41,119 nucleotides of DNA from contig ACOK01000090.1 in assembly GCA_000174895.1 (NCBI GenBank), positions 1-41,119 of the forward strand. Reading direction: 5' to 3'. The position numbers and the translations under genes are program-made. This document shows, in pieces, positions 23,586 through 32,496 of this stretch (position 1 is the stretch's first letter; every line of letters begins with the position of its first letter). The stretch comes from Ruminococcus flavefaciens FD-1. Its GTDB lineage: Bacteria > Bacillota > Clostridia > Oscillospirales > Ruminococcaceae. A model generated the notes under the pieces. The model saw only the letters and a program-made list of their open reading frames with translations. It was not told where the DNA came from and did no database searches.

Positions 23586-25898
23586 ATGAAATATCTTTTT
23601 CTTTTAGTTCTTGCCTCGGTTATTTTTTCAACGGCGGTTTCTATCAGACAAACCAAACAGGAACGCCTGAGTTATCCTTGCCTTGCAGGATTTGCTGCGG
23701 CTTGTCTGGCAGCGATCGCAGACATTGCCGGTGCCATGAAAGGGACTCCGTTCAGGGGCGCATTCCTTCTTATGGGAATAGTCGCAGCGCTGGAGTTTCT
23801 TCTGATAAAGAAAAAAGCAGCCGAACCAAAGGTGGTAAGGCGCATCTCAAAGGCAGCACTCATCGCAATGGTACTGGAGCTTTCACTGTTTCAGCTTCCG
23901 TCGCTGCCTACGGTATTCATCGGCAAGTACAAGCCTACACGTCTTCCGCTGGCTGCCGCAGAGATAACAGGTGACGGATACGACGGCATCGATGAAAACG
24001 GCTTCGTAAAAATGAAAGGCAACTGTTCGGTGCATTTCGGCTACAAGGATCTGAATATCCCTGTGGGCTCGATACACGCAGATATCGGATTTGACGATAG
24101 TACTGAATCTGTTGAAAACTGGACGGATATACGTGACGAGACTGTAAAGAATCTGCGTGACAACGTGGCTTCGGGAAGGATAGTCAGGGGAGTGAACAGC
24201 ACAAGCTATATCCCTTGCAGCTTATCGGGAAAAGTCTCACAGGTGGACATAGAATTCCGCTGCAACGGCGATAACGGAAGCGCTGTGGTAAGGAGCATAA
24301 CTCTCAACAGCCCCATTCCCTTTGAAGTCAGCTTCATAAGATATTTTATCATTGCAGGCCTTGCAGCGCTTACTATTCTCATTGCAGGTTCAGCGGCAAT
24401 GACTAAATCCGTCAGCGAAAGAAAGCACTCATTCCAGCTCTGGATAACAGAAGTAACCATTGCCGCCATGACCATTGCTCTGCTTGTCGCCATGGTAAAA
24501 GCACCGGGGGGCGGCGTGAAAGAATTCTTCATGTCGGACGGCGGAGACCAGATGACAATGCAGCTTGTGGATGCATTTGAAAACGGCAGACTCTACATCG
24601 ATGAGGAGGTGCCAAAAGGACTGCTCGAAATGGAAAATCCCTACTACTCAGACGGCAGGGAAGGCATCATCTACGAATGGGATCATCTGCTGTACAAGGG
24701 AAAATACTACTCCTACTACGGCATAGCTCCCGTAATACTGCTGTATATGCCGTTCCACATGATAACGGGCTCATACATGACACAGAATGCGGCAGTGCTT
24801 ATATTCACACTTATCGGGCTGATTTTCCTGAGCATGACCTACCACACCATCATCAGGCGCTTCTTCAGTCATATTCCGTTCGGATGTGCGGTTGCAGGAC
24901 ATATCGTCATGCTGATATCATGCGGAATATGGTTCAGCGTCTGTCAGCCGCAGTTCTATCAGGCAGCGATCTCGGCAGGCTTTGCCGCCATAACCGCAGG
25001 TGCATACTTCCTTGTTTCATCGGGAGTATTCGGCAGCGGAAAGCTCTCGCTCCCACGTACTGCGCTGTCCTCGCTTTTCTTCGGAATAGCCGCAATGAGC
25101 CGTCCTACCCTTGCAGTGTATGCTATCAGTGCTTACATTATTTACGCTATGAACATAAAAAAAGCGGACTTCATATCAGCCGAAAAGACCGACAAAAAGC
25201 GCAGGATAAAGTATGCTCTCTGCGGAGCGCTCCCTCTTGCAGCCCTCGGCATATGTCAGATGGTCTACAACTATGCACGTTTCGGCTCGCCGCTTGATTT
25301 CGGTATCCAGTACTCACTGACCATAAACGATTTCACACATTCGGAATTCCACATGAACTTCATGCTTCTCGGACTTTTCTACTATCTCATTTCACCGCCG
25401 ATGTTCAGAAGCTTCTACCCGTACATCACCAATGAATTCAGCCAGTTCGACATTCACGGCTTCTACTACCGCTGTCCCGAAACTGCGGCTGGACTGCTTT
25501 TCATGGCGATACCCACTGTGGGATATCTGCTGACGGGCAAGGCTCTCGGAAAGCTGCCCGACCGCAGAACACGTCTGACCGTACTTGCAGCAGCAGGCAT
25601 ACCTTTCGTAGTGATGCCGCTGGTGATAATCTGTGCTATATGGGAGAGCGGATATGCAGTCAGATACATGGCAGACTTCTCATGGGAGATTCTGATGGGC
25701 GCATTGTTCGTACTGTTCTTCCTCTATGGAAAGTGCCACGACCGCACCATAAGAAAGCTGTTCAGATGGTTCATGGGCACATCGGTGGTAATGGCGTTTT
25801 TTATCGATGTACCGATCATTTTCGGGGTAATGTTCCCCAGGGACGAATTCCCGGCTATCAGTGCAAAATTCAGCAATATCTTTGCATTCTGGCAGTAA
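23586..25898 (+). CDS. Large polytopic membrane protein, GT-C glycosyltransferase-like
   Basis: 770 residues from ATG 23586 (GGAGG 5 bases ahead); an in-frame ATG at 23553 lies before the RBS. Two or three N-terminal helices and an extracytoplasmic domain (about 120-240, with several Asp/Gly and a beta pattern) are followed by about ten further membrane helices. After the third group of helices comes a conserved-looking loop (FFMSDGGDQMTMQLVDAFENGRLYIDEE ... YEWDHLLYKGKYYSYYGIAP), which resembles the first acidic loop of PMT/GT-C enzymes that use polyprenyl-linked sugars. Function is inferred: transfer of sugar to a surface protein or polymer. It has a single promoter and a terminator shared with the convergent LRR gene. 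Confidence 0.6.
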   Translation: MKYLFLLVLASVIFSTAVSIRQTKQERLSYPCLAGFAAACLAAIADIAGAMKGTPFRGAFLLMGIVAALEFLLIKKKAAEPKVVRRISKAALIAMVLELSLFQLPSLPTVFIGKYKPTRLPLAAAEITGDGYDGIDENGFVKMKGNCSVHFGYKDLNIPVGSIHADIGFDDSTESVENWTDIRDETVKNLRDNVASGRIVRGVNSTSYIPCSLSGKVSQVDIEFRCNGDNGSAVVRSITLNSPIPFEVSFIRYFIIAGLAALTILIAGSAAMTKSVSERKHSFQLWITEVTIAAMTIALLVAMVKAPGGGVKEFFMSDGGDQMTMQLVDAFENGRLYIDEEVPKGLLEMENPYYSDGREGIIYEWDHLLYKGKYYSYYGIAPVILLYMPFHMITGSYMTQNAAVLIFTLIGLIFLSMTYHTIIRRFFSHIPFGCAVAGHIVMLISCGIWFSVCQPQFYQAAISAGFAAITAGAYFLVSSGVFGSGKLSLPRTALSSLFFGIAAMSRPTLAVYAISAYIIYAMNIKKADFISAEKTDKKRRIKYALCGALPLAALGICQMVYNYARFGSPLDFGIQYSLTINDFTHSEFHMNFMLLGLFYYLISPPMFRSFYPYITNEFSQFDIHGFYYRCPETAAGLLFMAIPTVGYLLTGKALGKLPDRRTRLTVLAAAGIPFVVMPLVIICAIWESGYAVRYMADFSWEILMGALFVLFFLYGKCHDRTIRKLFRWFMGTSVVMAFFIDVPIIFGVMFPRDEFPAISAKFSNIFAFWQ

Positions 25899-25903
25899 AA
25901 GAA

Positions 25904-25942
25904 CAGGTGTATGCTTTGCAACGGCATACACCTGCTTTTTAT
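25904..25942 (+). terminator. Terminator between the convergent membrane protein and LRR genes
   Basis: 11-bp perfect stem CAGGTGTATGC / GCATACACCTG with a 9-nt loop, then CTTTTTATT on the plus strand. On the minus strand TTCTTTT follows, so it may work both ways. Confidence 0.85.
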
Positions 25943-27693
25943 TATTCTTTTTCGGGGAGACTGTCGATAAGTCCCAGCATATAGCGCTGAATCGTGAGAG
26001 CATCCTTTGGAGTGATACCGTCACCGCCGTAAACGTCACCGTTTTTCAGGCCTGCATCGGTCATGTGAAGCGCAGCTGTACCGCTGAGACCGTAAACATC
26101 GGGATTTGAGATGTACTGCATGATGAAAACAGCATCAGAAAGATCAACCTTGCCGCTGCAGTTTGCGTCACCGTAAACTATTTCAGCTTCATCAATGGGC
26201 TGGAATTTCCTGTTGTACTTCTTTGCGTATGCCTCGGCAGTTGAGCCGATATAGCCGTGGATAGTTACTCTGTTGTCCTTTGTTTCCTCGTCCGCAGTTA
26301 TAACAGGGGAAGCAGTGTAGGGCATTTCTTCGGGGAGTTCCTCATCTATGACAAGCTCGCTTCCTGACGGCCCCTGAATGCTTTTGGAGTGACTGTTGCC
26401 GCCCGATATCTTGTCATTGTCGGAAGAGCCGCTGTCTATGATGAGATCATCGTCCAATTCAGTGGGTTCTTTGAAGGTTTCGGGGATAGTTTTCTCGTCG
26501 TCAAAGATATCACATTCACGGTCATAGATGTATATATCCGTCAGCTTTTTAGCTCCCGTGAATGCACGTTCACCGATGGAATGGCCTGAGAAGTCGATAG
26601 TGACAGCCGGACCCTTTGATGAAGCGTAGCACAGCGGAAGAGTGTACATAATGCTGTCAGGGAATGACAGATGCTCTGTTTTGTTGCAAAGAAGGAACGC
26701 AAATTCGGCAACTCCACGGGTGCCTTCACGTATTGCGGCATCTTTCAGAGAATTGCTGTCGCCGTCCACAGCCCAGTTGTCAACGTAGTCTATACCGTCA
26801 ACTGTTTCGATACAGCCGGTATTTTCAAATGCGCCGTGACCGATAACGGAAACAGTTTCGGGGATGTTGAATTCTTTCAGTGCAGTGCATCCCGAAAAAG
26901 CACCGAATCCGATCTTTTCCAGCTTGCTGTTTATTTTCACCTCGGAAAGAGAAGAGCATCCGAAGAAAGCATCTCCTGAGATAGTTGTAACGCCGCTTGG
27001 TATCTCCACGCTTTTCAGATTTTTGCAGGCAACGAAAGCGGAGTTGTGGATGTGTTTGATATTTTCGGGGATAACGGCTTTTTCCAGCTTATAGCAAGCG
27101 GCAAAAGCGAAATCCTTTATAGCTTCGGCTTTTTCGGAAATTTTCAGTTCTTTCATCTCCATAGCAGGCGGACAGCCGATCAGTTCCTTCATGTCCTTGC
27201 TGTAGATGATACCGTTTTCCGATGTGAAGTAAGGATTATTCTCCGATACTGTCACCTTTTCCAGAGTAGGAAGGATCTCCCCGTCAGTTTTGTCCGTACT
27301 TACTTTTCCCGAACTTGCGGCCAGATCAAGCCAGTCGATATATTTCATAGTGTCGGGAAGTGTCACGGACTTCAGACTGCGGCAGTAACCGAAAGGTGTA
27401 TCGGTAAGACCCACAACGGGAACTCCGTCGGCTTCTTCGGGGATAACAGCATCGGTGATATCTGTATCCTCGCATGACACCAGATATGCGAAATCATCAT
27501 AGATATTGAACACCAGACCGTCTTTCACGAATTCTCTGTGGTCTGCTTCAAGGTCAGGCAGAGTCTCATCTTTATATGCAATATAGTCAGCGGAATAAGT
27601 GAACTCAGTTGCGTAAACGGGTGCGGCAGTGCTGAAAGCCATGCTTGTCATGACAGCAAGAGCTGCCGCAATAGATATAATCTTCTTCATCAT
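25942..27693 (-). CDS. Secreted leucine-rich repeat (BspA-like) protein with C-terminal dockerin
   Basis: 583 residues. Signal peptide about 1-28. Residues about 60-400 hold LRR_5 repeats of the BspA/TpLRR type (for example LKSVEIPSGVTTISGDAFFGCSSLSEVKI and KLEKIGFGAFSGCTALKEFNIPETVSVIGHGAFENTG). After a Ser/Asp-rich spacer and an RVTIHGYIGSTAEAYAKKYNRKF segment, which commonly ends such repeats, a type I dockerin follows (506-583; GDANCSGKVDLSDAVFIMQ). No catalytic domain is seen, so it may be a binding or structural cellulosome component. The second ATG (27690) has the better RBS distance (GGAGG 7 bases ahead), so the true start may be one residue later. Confidence 0.9.
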   Translation of the reverse strand: MMKKIISIAAALAVMTSMAFSTAAPVYATEFTYSADYIAYKDETLPDLEADHREFVKDGLVFNIYDDFAYLVSCEDTDITDAVIPEEADGVPVVGLTDTPFGYCRSLKSVTLPDTMKYIDWLDLAASSGKVSTDKTDGEILPTLEKVTVSENNPYFTSENGIIYSKDMKELIGCPPAMEMKELKISEKAEAIKDFAFAACYKLEKAVIPENIKHIHNSAFVACKNLKSVEIPSGVTTISGDAFFGCSSLSEVKINSKLEKIGFGAFSGCTALKEFNIPETVSVIGHGAFENTGCIETVDGIDYVDNWAVDGDSNSLKDAAIREGTRGVAEFAFLLCNKTEHLSFPDSIMYTLPLCYASSKGPAVTIDFSGHSIGERAFTGAKKLTDIYIYDRECDIFDDEKTIPETFKEPTELDDDLIIDSGSSDNDKISGGNSHSKSIQGPSGSELVIDEELPEEMPYTASPVITADEETKDNRVTIHGYIGSTAEAYAKKYNRKFQPIDEAEIVYGDANCSGKVDLSDAVFIMQYISNPDVYGLSGTAALHMTDAGLKNGDVYGGDGITPKDALTIQRYMLGLIDSLPEKE

Positions 27694-27737
27694 TTTACCT
27701 CCGGGGATAATGTTTCTATGCTTTTGCCTATAAGAAG

Positions 27738-27766
27738 ATTATATCATATTTCGCTGTATTTTTCAA
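27738..27766 (-). promoter_or_regulatory. Promoter of the LRR-dockerin gene
   Basis: On the minus strand TTGAAA, 17-bp spacer, TATAAT, ending about 45 bases before the ATG. Confidence 0.8.
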
Positions 27767-27786
27767 ATCATGGATTGCGGAATTTA

Positions 27787-27960
27787 AGGCAACACCGCAC
27801 AAAGCCCGCCTGACGGCTTTGCACTGAATCTGCGTACATATTTTCCGTCATCTTGCACAGAAATCCCTTGACATACGATAGTATGCCTGCGGAATTTCTA
27901 TACAATCTGACGAAAAATCTGTCGGCGCATCTTCAGCACAAGCTTTGTGCGGTGTTGCCT
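27787..27960. repeat. Element B copy 2 (inverted relative to copies 1 and 3)
   Basis: 174 bp bounded by AGGCAACACCGCACAAA and its complement. It matches the reverse complement of 15313-15486 over its length, with a few substitutions. It lies between the LRR promoter and the APH-like gene terminator. Confidence 0.93.
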
Positions 27961-27965
27961 TAAGA

Positions 27966-28005
27966 AACAGCCGCTGAAAGGATAATTCTCCGTCAGCGGC
28001 TGTTT
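27966..28005 (-). terminator. Terminator of the adhE-kinase unit
   Basis: On the minus strand a 12-bp stem AACAGCCGCTGA / TCAGCGGCTGTT with a 15-nt loop, then TCTTAAGG. The T run is weak. Confidence 0.65.
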
Positions 28006-28016
28006 ATCATGATATA

Positions 28017-28766
28017 TTATTCGTAGTCAACAACATTTACCCAAGAAAGCAGGATCTCTTTTTCTTTCTGTTCCTTCTTCACTGACTGTGAAGCGGCAAC
28101 AATAGGCATCCACGACTGAACATAGCGCTTGTCGGTATTGCTCTTTTTGCAGAACAGGTCAAGGTACTTGTCAGCGCCTGCAATATTACCGTTAAGGCAG
28201 AACTTCAGATAAGTTCTTGCGGCATCGGCGGAGGCATTTCCCTGAGTAGCGTGTGCCCAGTCAAGGACGTAAGGAGTGCCGTCGGGAGTAATGATTATAT
28301 TTGACGGAGTATAATCTCCGTGGCAGAGCTTGTTGTGCTTCTTCATTCCGTCGAGACGGGTATGAAGGTCATACTTTGTTGTATCGTCAAGCTCTGTCAG
28401 GTCGATCTTGCGGTTCATCTTGTCCTTGAGACGGCTGAGGAGAGAGCAGGTCTTTGACTGTATCTCCAGCTGAAGGTCAACGAACATATCCATATATTCA
28501 TTGTACTTCTTAGGATTTGCAGCGATCAGGTCAGCAAGGTTCTCGCCCTCGATATACTGAGAAACGATAGCCCACTTTCCGTCGATACGTGTTACTTCGT
28601 AAAGCTCGGGGATATTCAGTCCTGTCTCCTCAACACGGGCATGATTGAGCGCCTCATTCAGCACGTCAGCCTTTGAGTAGTCCTTGCTGAAAAGCTTTAT
28701 TACCTTGTCGCCGTCACGGTATATCTTCTTGTTTATCCTCTCTGCGATAATTGTATCAAGTTTCAT
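28017..28766 (-). CDS. Aminoglycoside phosphotransferase (APH/choline kinase)-like kinase
   Basis: 249 residues. Kinase-like fold of the APH family: catalytic loop LCHGDYTPSNII (HGDxxxxN) and metal motif YVLDWAHA (DW). The N-lobe has VIKLFSKDYSKADVLNEA with the ATP-binding Lys. The real substrate is unknown; this branch is common in Firmicutes and need not give antibiotic resistance. It starts 13 bases after the adhE stop, with GAGGAGG ahead, so it is probably transcribed with adhE. Confidence 0.85.
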   Translation of the reverse strand: MKLDTIIAERINKKIYRDGDKVIKLFSKDYSKADVLNEALNHARVEETGLNIPELYEVTRIDGKWAIVSQYIEGENLADLIAANPKKYNEYMDMFVDLQLEIQSKTCSLLSRLKDKMNRKIDLTELDDTTKYDLHTRLDGMKKHNKLCHGDYTPSNIIITPDGTPYVLDWAHATQGNASADAARTYLKFCLNGNIAGADKYLDLFCKKSNTDKRYVQSWMPIVAASQSVKKEQKEKEILLSWVNVVDYE

Positions 28767-28779
28767 TATCCTTACCTCC

Positions 28780-31420
28780 TCAGTCAGCCTTGGGATATTC
28801 TTTTTCGGTGAATGTCCTGCCGTAGTATGCGTTGAGATACATCTGCTTTATCTCGCTCATAAGCGGATAACGTGGGTTTGCGCCTGTGCACTGATCGTCA
28901 AAGGCATTCTCTGTCATCTCGTCAAGAGTAGCAAGGAAGTCTTCCTCGGATATGCCATAATCAGCGATAGTATCCTTTATGCCGATCTTGCGGCGGAGTT
29001 CACGGATAGCCTTGATAAGTCTCTCCAGCTTGTCCTGATCGGTCTTTCCGCCGAGCCCGAGATAGTCGGCAATTTCTGCGTATCTCGCAAGTGTATGAGG
29101 ATGATCGTACTGTGGGAATGTTCCCATTTTTGCAGGAGTCTCAGCCGCATTGAAGCGGAGAACGTCCTCGATAACAAGAGCATTTGCAACTCCGTGAGGG
29201 ATGTGGTGGTATGCGCCAAGCTTATGTGCAAGTGAGTGTGAAACTCCGAGGAAAGCGTTTGCGAAAGCCATACCTGCCATAGTAGCGGCATTAGCCATTT
29301 TCTCACGTGCAACGGGATCGTTTGCGCCGTTGTCGTATGCACGGGGGAGGTACTCGAATATGATCCTGAGAGCTTTCAGTGCAAGACCGTCTGTGAAGTC
29401 TGTAGCCATCATGGAAGCGTAAGCCTCAAGAGCGTGAGTTACGGCATCGATACCGGAAGCGGAAGTAAGTCCCTTAGGTGCAGTCATGTGAAGGTCAGCG
29501 TCAACGATAGCCATATTCGGGAGAAGCTCATAGTCAGCGAGAGGATATTTTACTCCGCTCACCTCATCAGTGATAACTGCGAAAGGTGTTACTTCTGAAC
29601 CTGTACCTGCTGATGTGGGGATAGCAACAAAGTATGCCTTCTCTCCCATTTTCGGGAATGTGTAAACTCTCTTGCGGATATCCATGAAGCGCATAGCCAT
29701 ATCCATGAAGTCAGCTTCGGGATGTTCATAAAGCACCCACATGATCTTTGCAGCGTCCATAGCAGAGCCGCCGCCGAGAGCAATGATAACATCGGGCTTG
29801 AATGCAGTCATCTGTGCGGCGCCTTCCTTAGCGCAGGCAAGAGTAGGATCGGGAGCAACGTCGAAGAATACGGCGTGCTGAATGCCCATTTCGTCAAGCT
29901 TGTCAGTGATAGGTGCAGCGAATCCGTTTTCATAGAGGAACTGATCGGTAACAACGAATGCTCGCTTCTTGTTCATGACAGTTTTCAGCTCGTCAAGTGC
30001 AACGGGCAGGCAGCCCTTCTTCATATAAACCTTCTCAGGCGCTCTGAACCAAAGCATATTCTCTCTCCTTTCGGCAACGGTCTTGATATTCAGCAGATGC
30101 TTTACTCCTACGTTTTCGCTTACGGAGTTGCCGCCCCATGAGCCGCATCCGAGAGTAAGTGACGGGGTAAGCATGAAGTTGTAGATATCACCGATACCGC
30201 CCTGTGATGAAGGAGTATTCACAAGGATACGGCAGGTCTTCATGCGGCTTCTGAATTCTTCAAGAATGTCCTGTTTCGACTGTATATCGAGATAGATAGA
30301 TGATGTGTGTCCGTAGCCGCCGTCAGCGATAAGACGTTCAGCCTTTGAAAAAGCGTCCTGTATATCGTCTGCCTTGTACATAGCAAGAACAGGGGAGAGC
30401 TTTTCGTGAGCGAATTCCTCGGCAAGATCGGTGCTGTCAGTCTCTCCGATAAGGATTTTTGTACCCTCAGGAACGGCAACTCCTGCAAGTTCGGCTATCT
30501 TGAAAGCACTCTGTCCTACTATCTTAGCATTGAGCGCACCGTTTATGAGAATGGTCTTGCCCACCTTCTCCTTTTCCTCCTTATTGAGGAAGTAGCAGCC
30601 TCTTGCGGCAAATTCGGCCTTGACCTTGTTGTATATCTTCTTGTGAACGATGGTTGACTGCTCGGATGCGCAGATCATACCGTTATCGAAAGTCTTCGAG
30701 TGGATGATAGAGTTTACAGCGAGAATGATGTCTGCTGATTCATCAATAATAGCAGGAGTATTTCCCGCACCTACACCGAGGGCAGGCTTTCCGCTGGAAT
30801 ATGCAGCCTTTACCATTCCCGGGCCGCCTGTAGCGAGGATGATATCAGCCTCGGACATAACAAGATTTGTCATTTCAAGGCTTGGAACGTCGATCCATGA
30901 GATGATACCTTCAGGCGCACCTGCTGCAACTGCTGCTCAAAGCACGACCTTTGCAGCCTCAATAGTGGACTTCTTAGCCCTCGGATGGGGACTGATGATG
31001 ATACCGTTTCTTGTCTTGAGAGCGATGAGAGTCTTGAAAATAGCGGTAGATGTAGGATTTGTAGTCGGGATCACAGCGGCGATGACGCCGATAGGCTCGG
31101 CAATTTTAGTAACGCCGTAAGCCTTGTCCTCAGCGATAACGCCGCAGGTCTTTGTGTCACGGTAGGTGTTGTAGATATACTCAGAGCGCATAGTGGTTCT
31201 TGATCACTTTATCCTCGACGATACCCATGCCGGTTTCCTCAACTGCCAGTTTAGCCAGCGGGATCCTCTGCTTGTTAGCCGCAGAAGCAGCGGCAAGGAA
31301 TATCTTATCCACCTGTTCCTGTGAGAATGTTGAAAAGATCTGCTGAGCCTTTCTCACACGTTCAATAGCCTTTTCCAGCTGAGCAACACTATCGACGATA
31401 TCGTACTTAGCATTATTCAT
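28780..31420 (-). pseudogene. adhE: Bifunctional aldehyde-alcohol dehydrogenase AdhE, interrupted by a frameshift and an in-frame stop
   Basis: The translation in three pieces adds up to a normal AdhE of about 875 residues: 79 residues (31420-31181), 84 residues (31191-30937) and 697 residues (30873-28780). AdhE reduces acetyl-CoA to acetaldehyde and then ethanol. Between pieces 1 and 2 the minus strand reads TATGCGCTCTGAG, one base too many for the expected ...HYA-SEYIYN. Between 2 and 3 ...AAKVVL is followed by TGA (30937-30939) and then AAVAAGAPEGIISWIDV in the same frame. The aldehyde dehydrogenase Cys (GMICASEQS) and the iron alcohol dehydrogenase motif with its His residues (FANAFLGVSHSLAHKLGAYHHIPHG) are intact in the last piece. 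It is either a real pseudogene or two sequence errors. RBS AGGAGG precedes the ATG. Confidence 0.88.
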
Positions 31421-31470
31421 ATTTTTCCTCCTGTAGATATGAGATACAATTGATAAGATGATAACGAACT

Positions 31471-31488
31471 TTGTGAATTAATTATCAA
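31471..31488. promoter_or_regulatory. Candidate Rex operator in the adhE leader
   Basis: TTGTGAA-TTAA-TTATCAA matches the Rex palindrome TTGTTAA-N4-TTAACAA with one mismatch per half. Rex represses adhE-type genes according to NADH/NAD in many clostridia. It lies about 50 bases upstream of the ATG and downstream of the proposed -10. Confidence 0.5.
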
Positions 31489-31535
31489 TTGTCGAGTTTT
31501 ATTAAGCGGATACCTCTTTTATATCCGCTATATGA

Positions 31536-31589
31536 ATTATACCACAAATGAGAGAAAATATTCACATTGTTGCACTTAGCTAATACTAA
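31536..31589 (-). promoter_or_regulatory. adhE promoter region with a TTAG-N6-CTAA site
   Basis: On the minus strand TATAAT at 31541-31536 without a strong -35. TTAG-N6-CTAA at 31576-31589 lies about 35 bases further upstream and matches the sites at the ZIP and DUF2325 promoters. A hairpin GCGGATA/TATCCGC (31506-31528) is at the likely transcript start. Confidence 0.5.
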
Positions 31590-31648
31590 CAAACTCGTAT
31601 TTGTCGGCTTTATACCAATATTGCTCTGATTGTTCGCATAATTCAGAT

Positions 31649-31676
31649 AAAAAAACTGTGAGCACACAGCTCACAG
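31649..31676 (-). terminator. Terminator of the DUF1858/YunG-like unit
   Basis: On the minus strand CTGTGAGC / GCTCACAG with a 5-nt loop is followed by seven Ts. It overlaps the last codons of the YunG-like gene. Confidence 0.88.
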
Positions 31677-32108
31677 CTTCTGACAATATTTCTTCAATTC
31701 TTTTTTCAGGTATTCGTATCGCTCACGCTTTTCGTCCTTTGCGAAATGGACTTCTCGCAGCTGCTGAGGATTATCCTCGTAACTGAGTACCTCGCCGCCG
31801 AACTGTTCACTTGTCAGGTCGAAAATGCAGTCGCCGATAACGTTGTAGCAGTGGTAGTTGCCAGCCGGTCTGAGAACACCGAAAACCTGACCGCCGAAAA
31901 TATCCTGACAGAGGAAAGCGGTTATCGAGCATTGCCCGAGAGTGATATTCTCCTCGCTCCATTTATCTCGCAAACGGGGAGCGCAGGTATATCTGCACCA
32001 CACATGAGTGAGAGCGTCATAGAGCTTACGGGGATCGGTGATACCCGTAAACTCATCGGTAACAGGGACGGAATCAGCGGTTTCCCAGCCGTAAAAAGCG
32101 TATCCCAT
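31671..32108 (-). CDS. YunG-like protein of unknown function
   Basis: 145 residues. The stretches CRYTCAPRLRDKWSEENITLGQCSITAFLCQDIFGGQVFGV and GNYHCYNVIGDCIFDLTSEQFG are characteristic of the small YunG-like family. The Cys, His and Asp in GQCS, YHCYN and DLT suggest a cysteine-hydrolase-like (transglutaminase/NlpC-type) arrangement, but no activity is known. No Shine-Dalgarno sequence is visible before the ATG. It lies 18 bases after the DUF1858 gene and may depend on it for translation. Confidence 0.7.
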   Translation of the reverse strand: MGYAFYGWETADSVPVTDEFTGITDPRKLYDALTHVWCRYTCAPRLRDKWSEENITLGQCSITAFLCQDIFGGQVFGVLRPAGNYHCYNVIGDCIFDLTSEQFGGEVLSYEDNPQQLREVHFAKDEKRERYEYLKKELKKYCQKL

Positions 32109-32126
32109 AGTTATCAGACAGTATGA

Positions 32127-32336
32127 TTATTCAGCTGTACCAAGCTTAGCGTTGAGCTCTTTTACGAGAGCGTCAGCGTCAACACCGTGAACTGCTGCAG
32201 CCTCTTCGATAGTCTCCATCTGTGAAGAAGGACATCCGAGACAGTGCATACCGATGCTGAGAAGTACAGGAGCAGCTGCTTCTGCATTGATCTGAAGAAG
32301 ATCGCCGATAAGAGTTGATTTTGTGATCTGAGCCAT
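32127..32336 (-). CDS. DUF1858 domain protein
   Basis: 69 residues from ATG 32336 (GGAGG 8 bases ahead); an in-frame ATG at 32414 overlaps the operator and is rejected. Single DUF1858 domain: ITKSTLIGDLLQINAEAAAPVLLSIGMHCLGCPSSQMETIEEAA. The CLGCPSS Cys pair is conserved in this family, which also occurs fused to hybrid-cluster or redox proteins. Role unknown; a redox or ligand-binding function is plausible. Divergent from the TetR regulator with overlapping promoters. Confidence 0.88.
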   Translation of the reverse strand: MAQITKSTLIGDLLQINAEAAAPVLLSIGMHCLGCPSSQMETIEEAAAVHGVDADALVKELNAKLGTAE

Positions 32337-32400
32337 AATAAAGACCTCCGTGATATATATTCCGCAGCTTGTCCGAATTATACATAGCTGCGAGTCAAAC

Positions 32401-32456
32401 TTGACAATTGTCAATGTTCATGATATAATCATAGCATAAACTCTGACGTTTGTCAA
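32401..32456. promoter_or_regulatory. Overlapping divergent promoters with a 14-bp palindromic operator
   Basis: Plus (TetR): TTGACA 32401-32406, 17-bp spacer, TATAAT 32424-32429. Minus (DUF1858): TTGACA 32456-32451, 17-bp spacer, TATGAT 32433-32428. The perfect palindrome TTGACAATTGTCAA (32401-32414) contains the TetR -35 and sits just after the DUF1858 start site, so one repressor could close both. Confidence 0.85.
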
Positions 32457-32496
32457 GGTTATGGATCGAACTTATACAAATCGAGGTGTAATGTCA

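Noticed and set aside
28017..28766. Antibiotic resistance gene
   Set aside because: The APH fold is shared by many metabolic kinases; nothing in the sequence points to an aminoglycoside or macrolide substrate.
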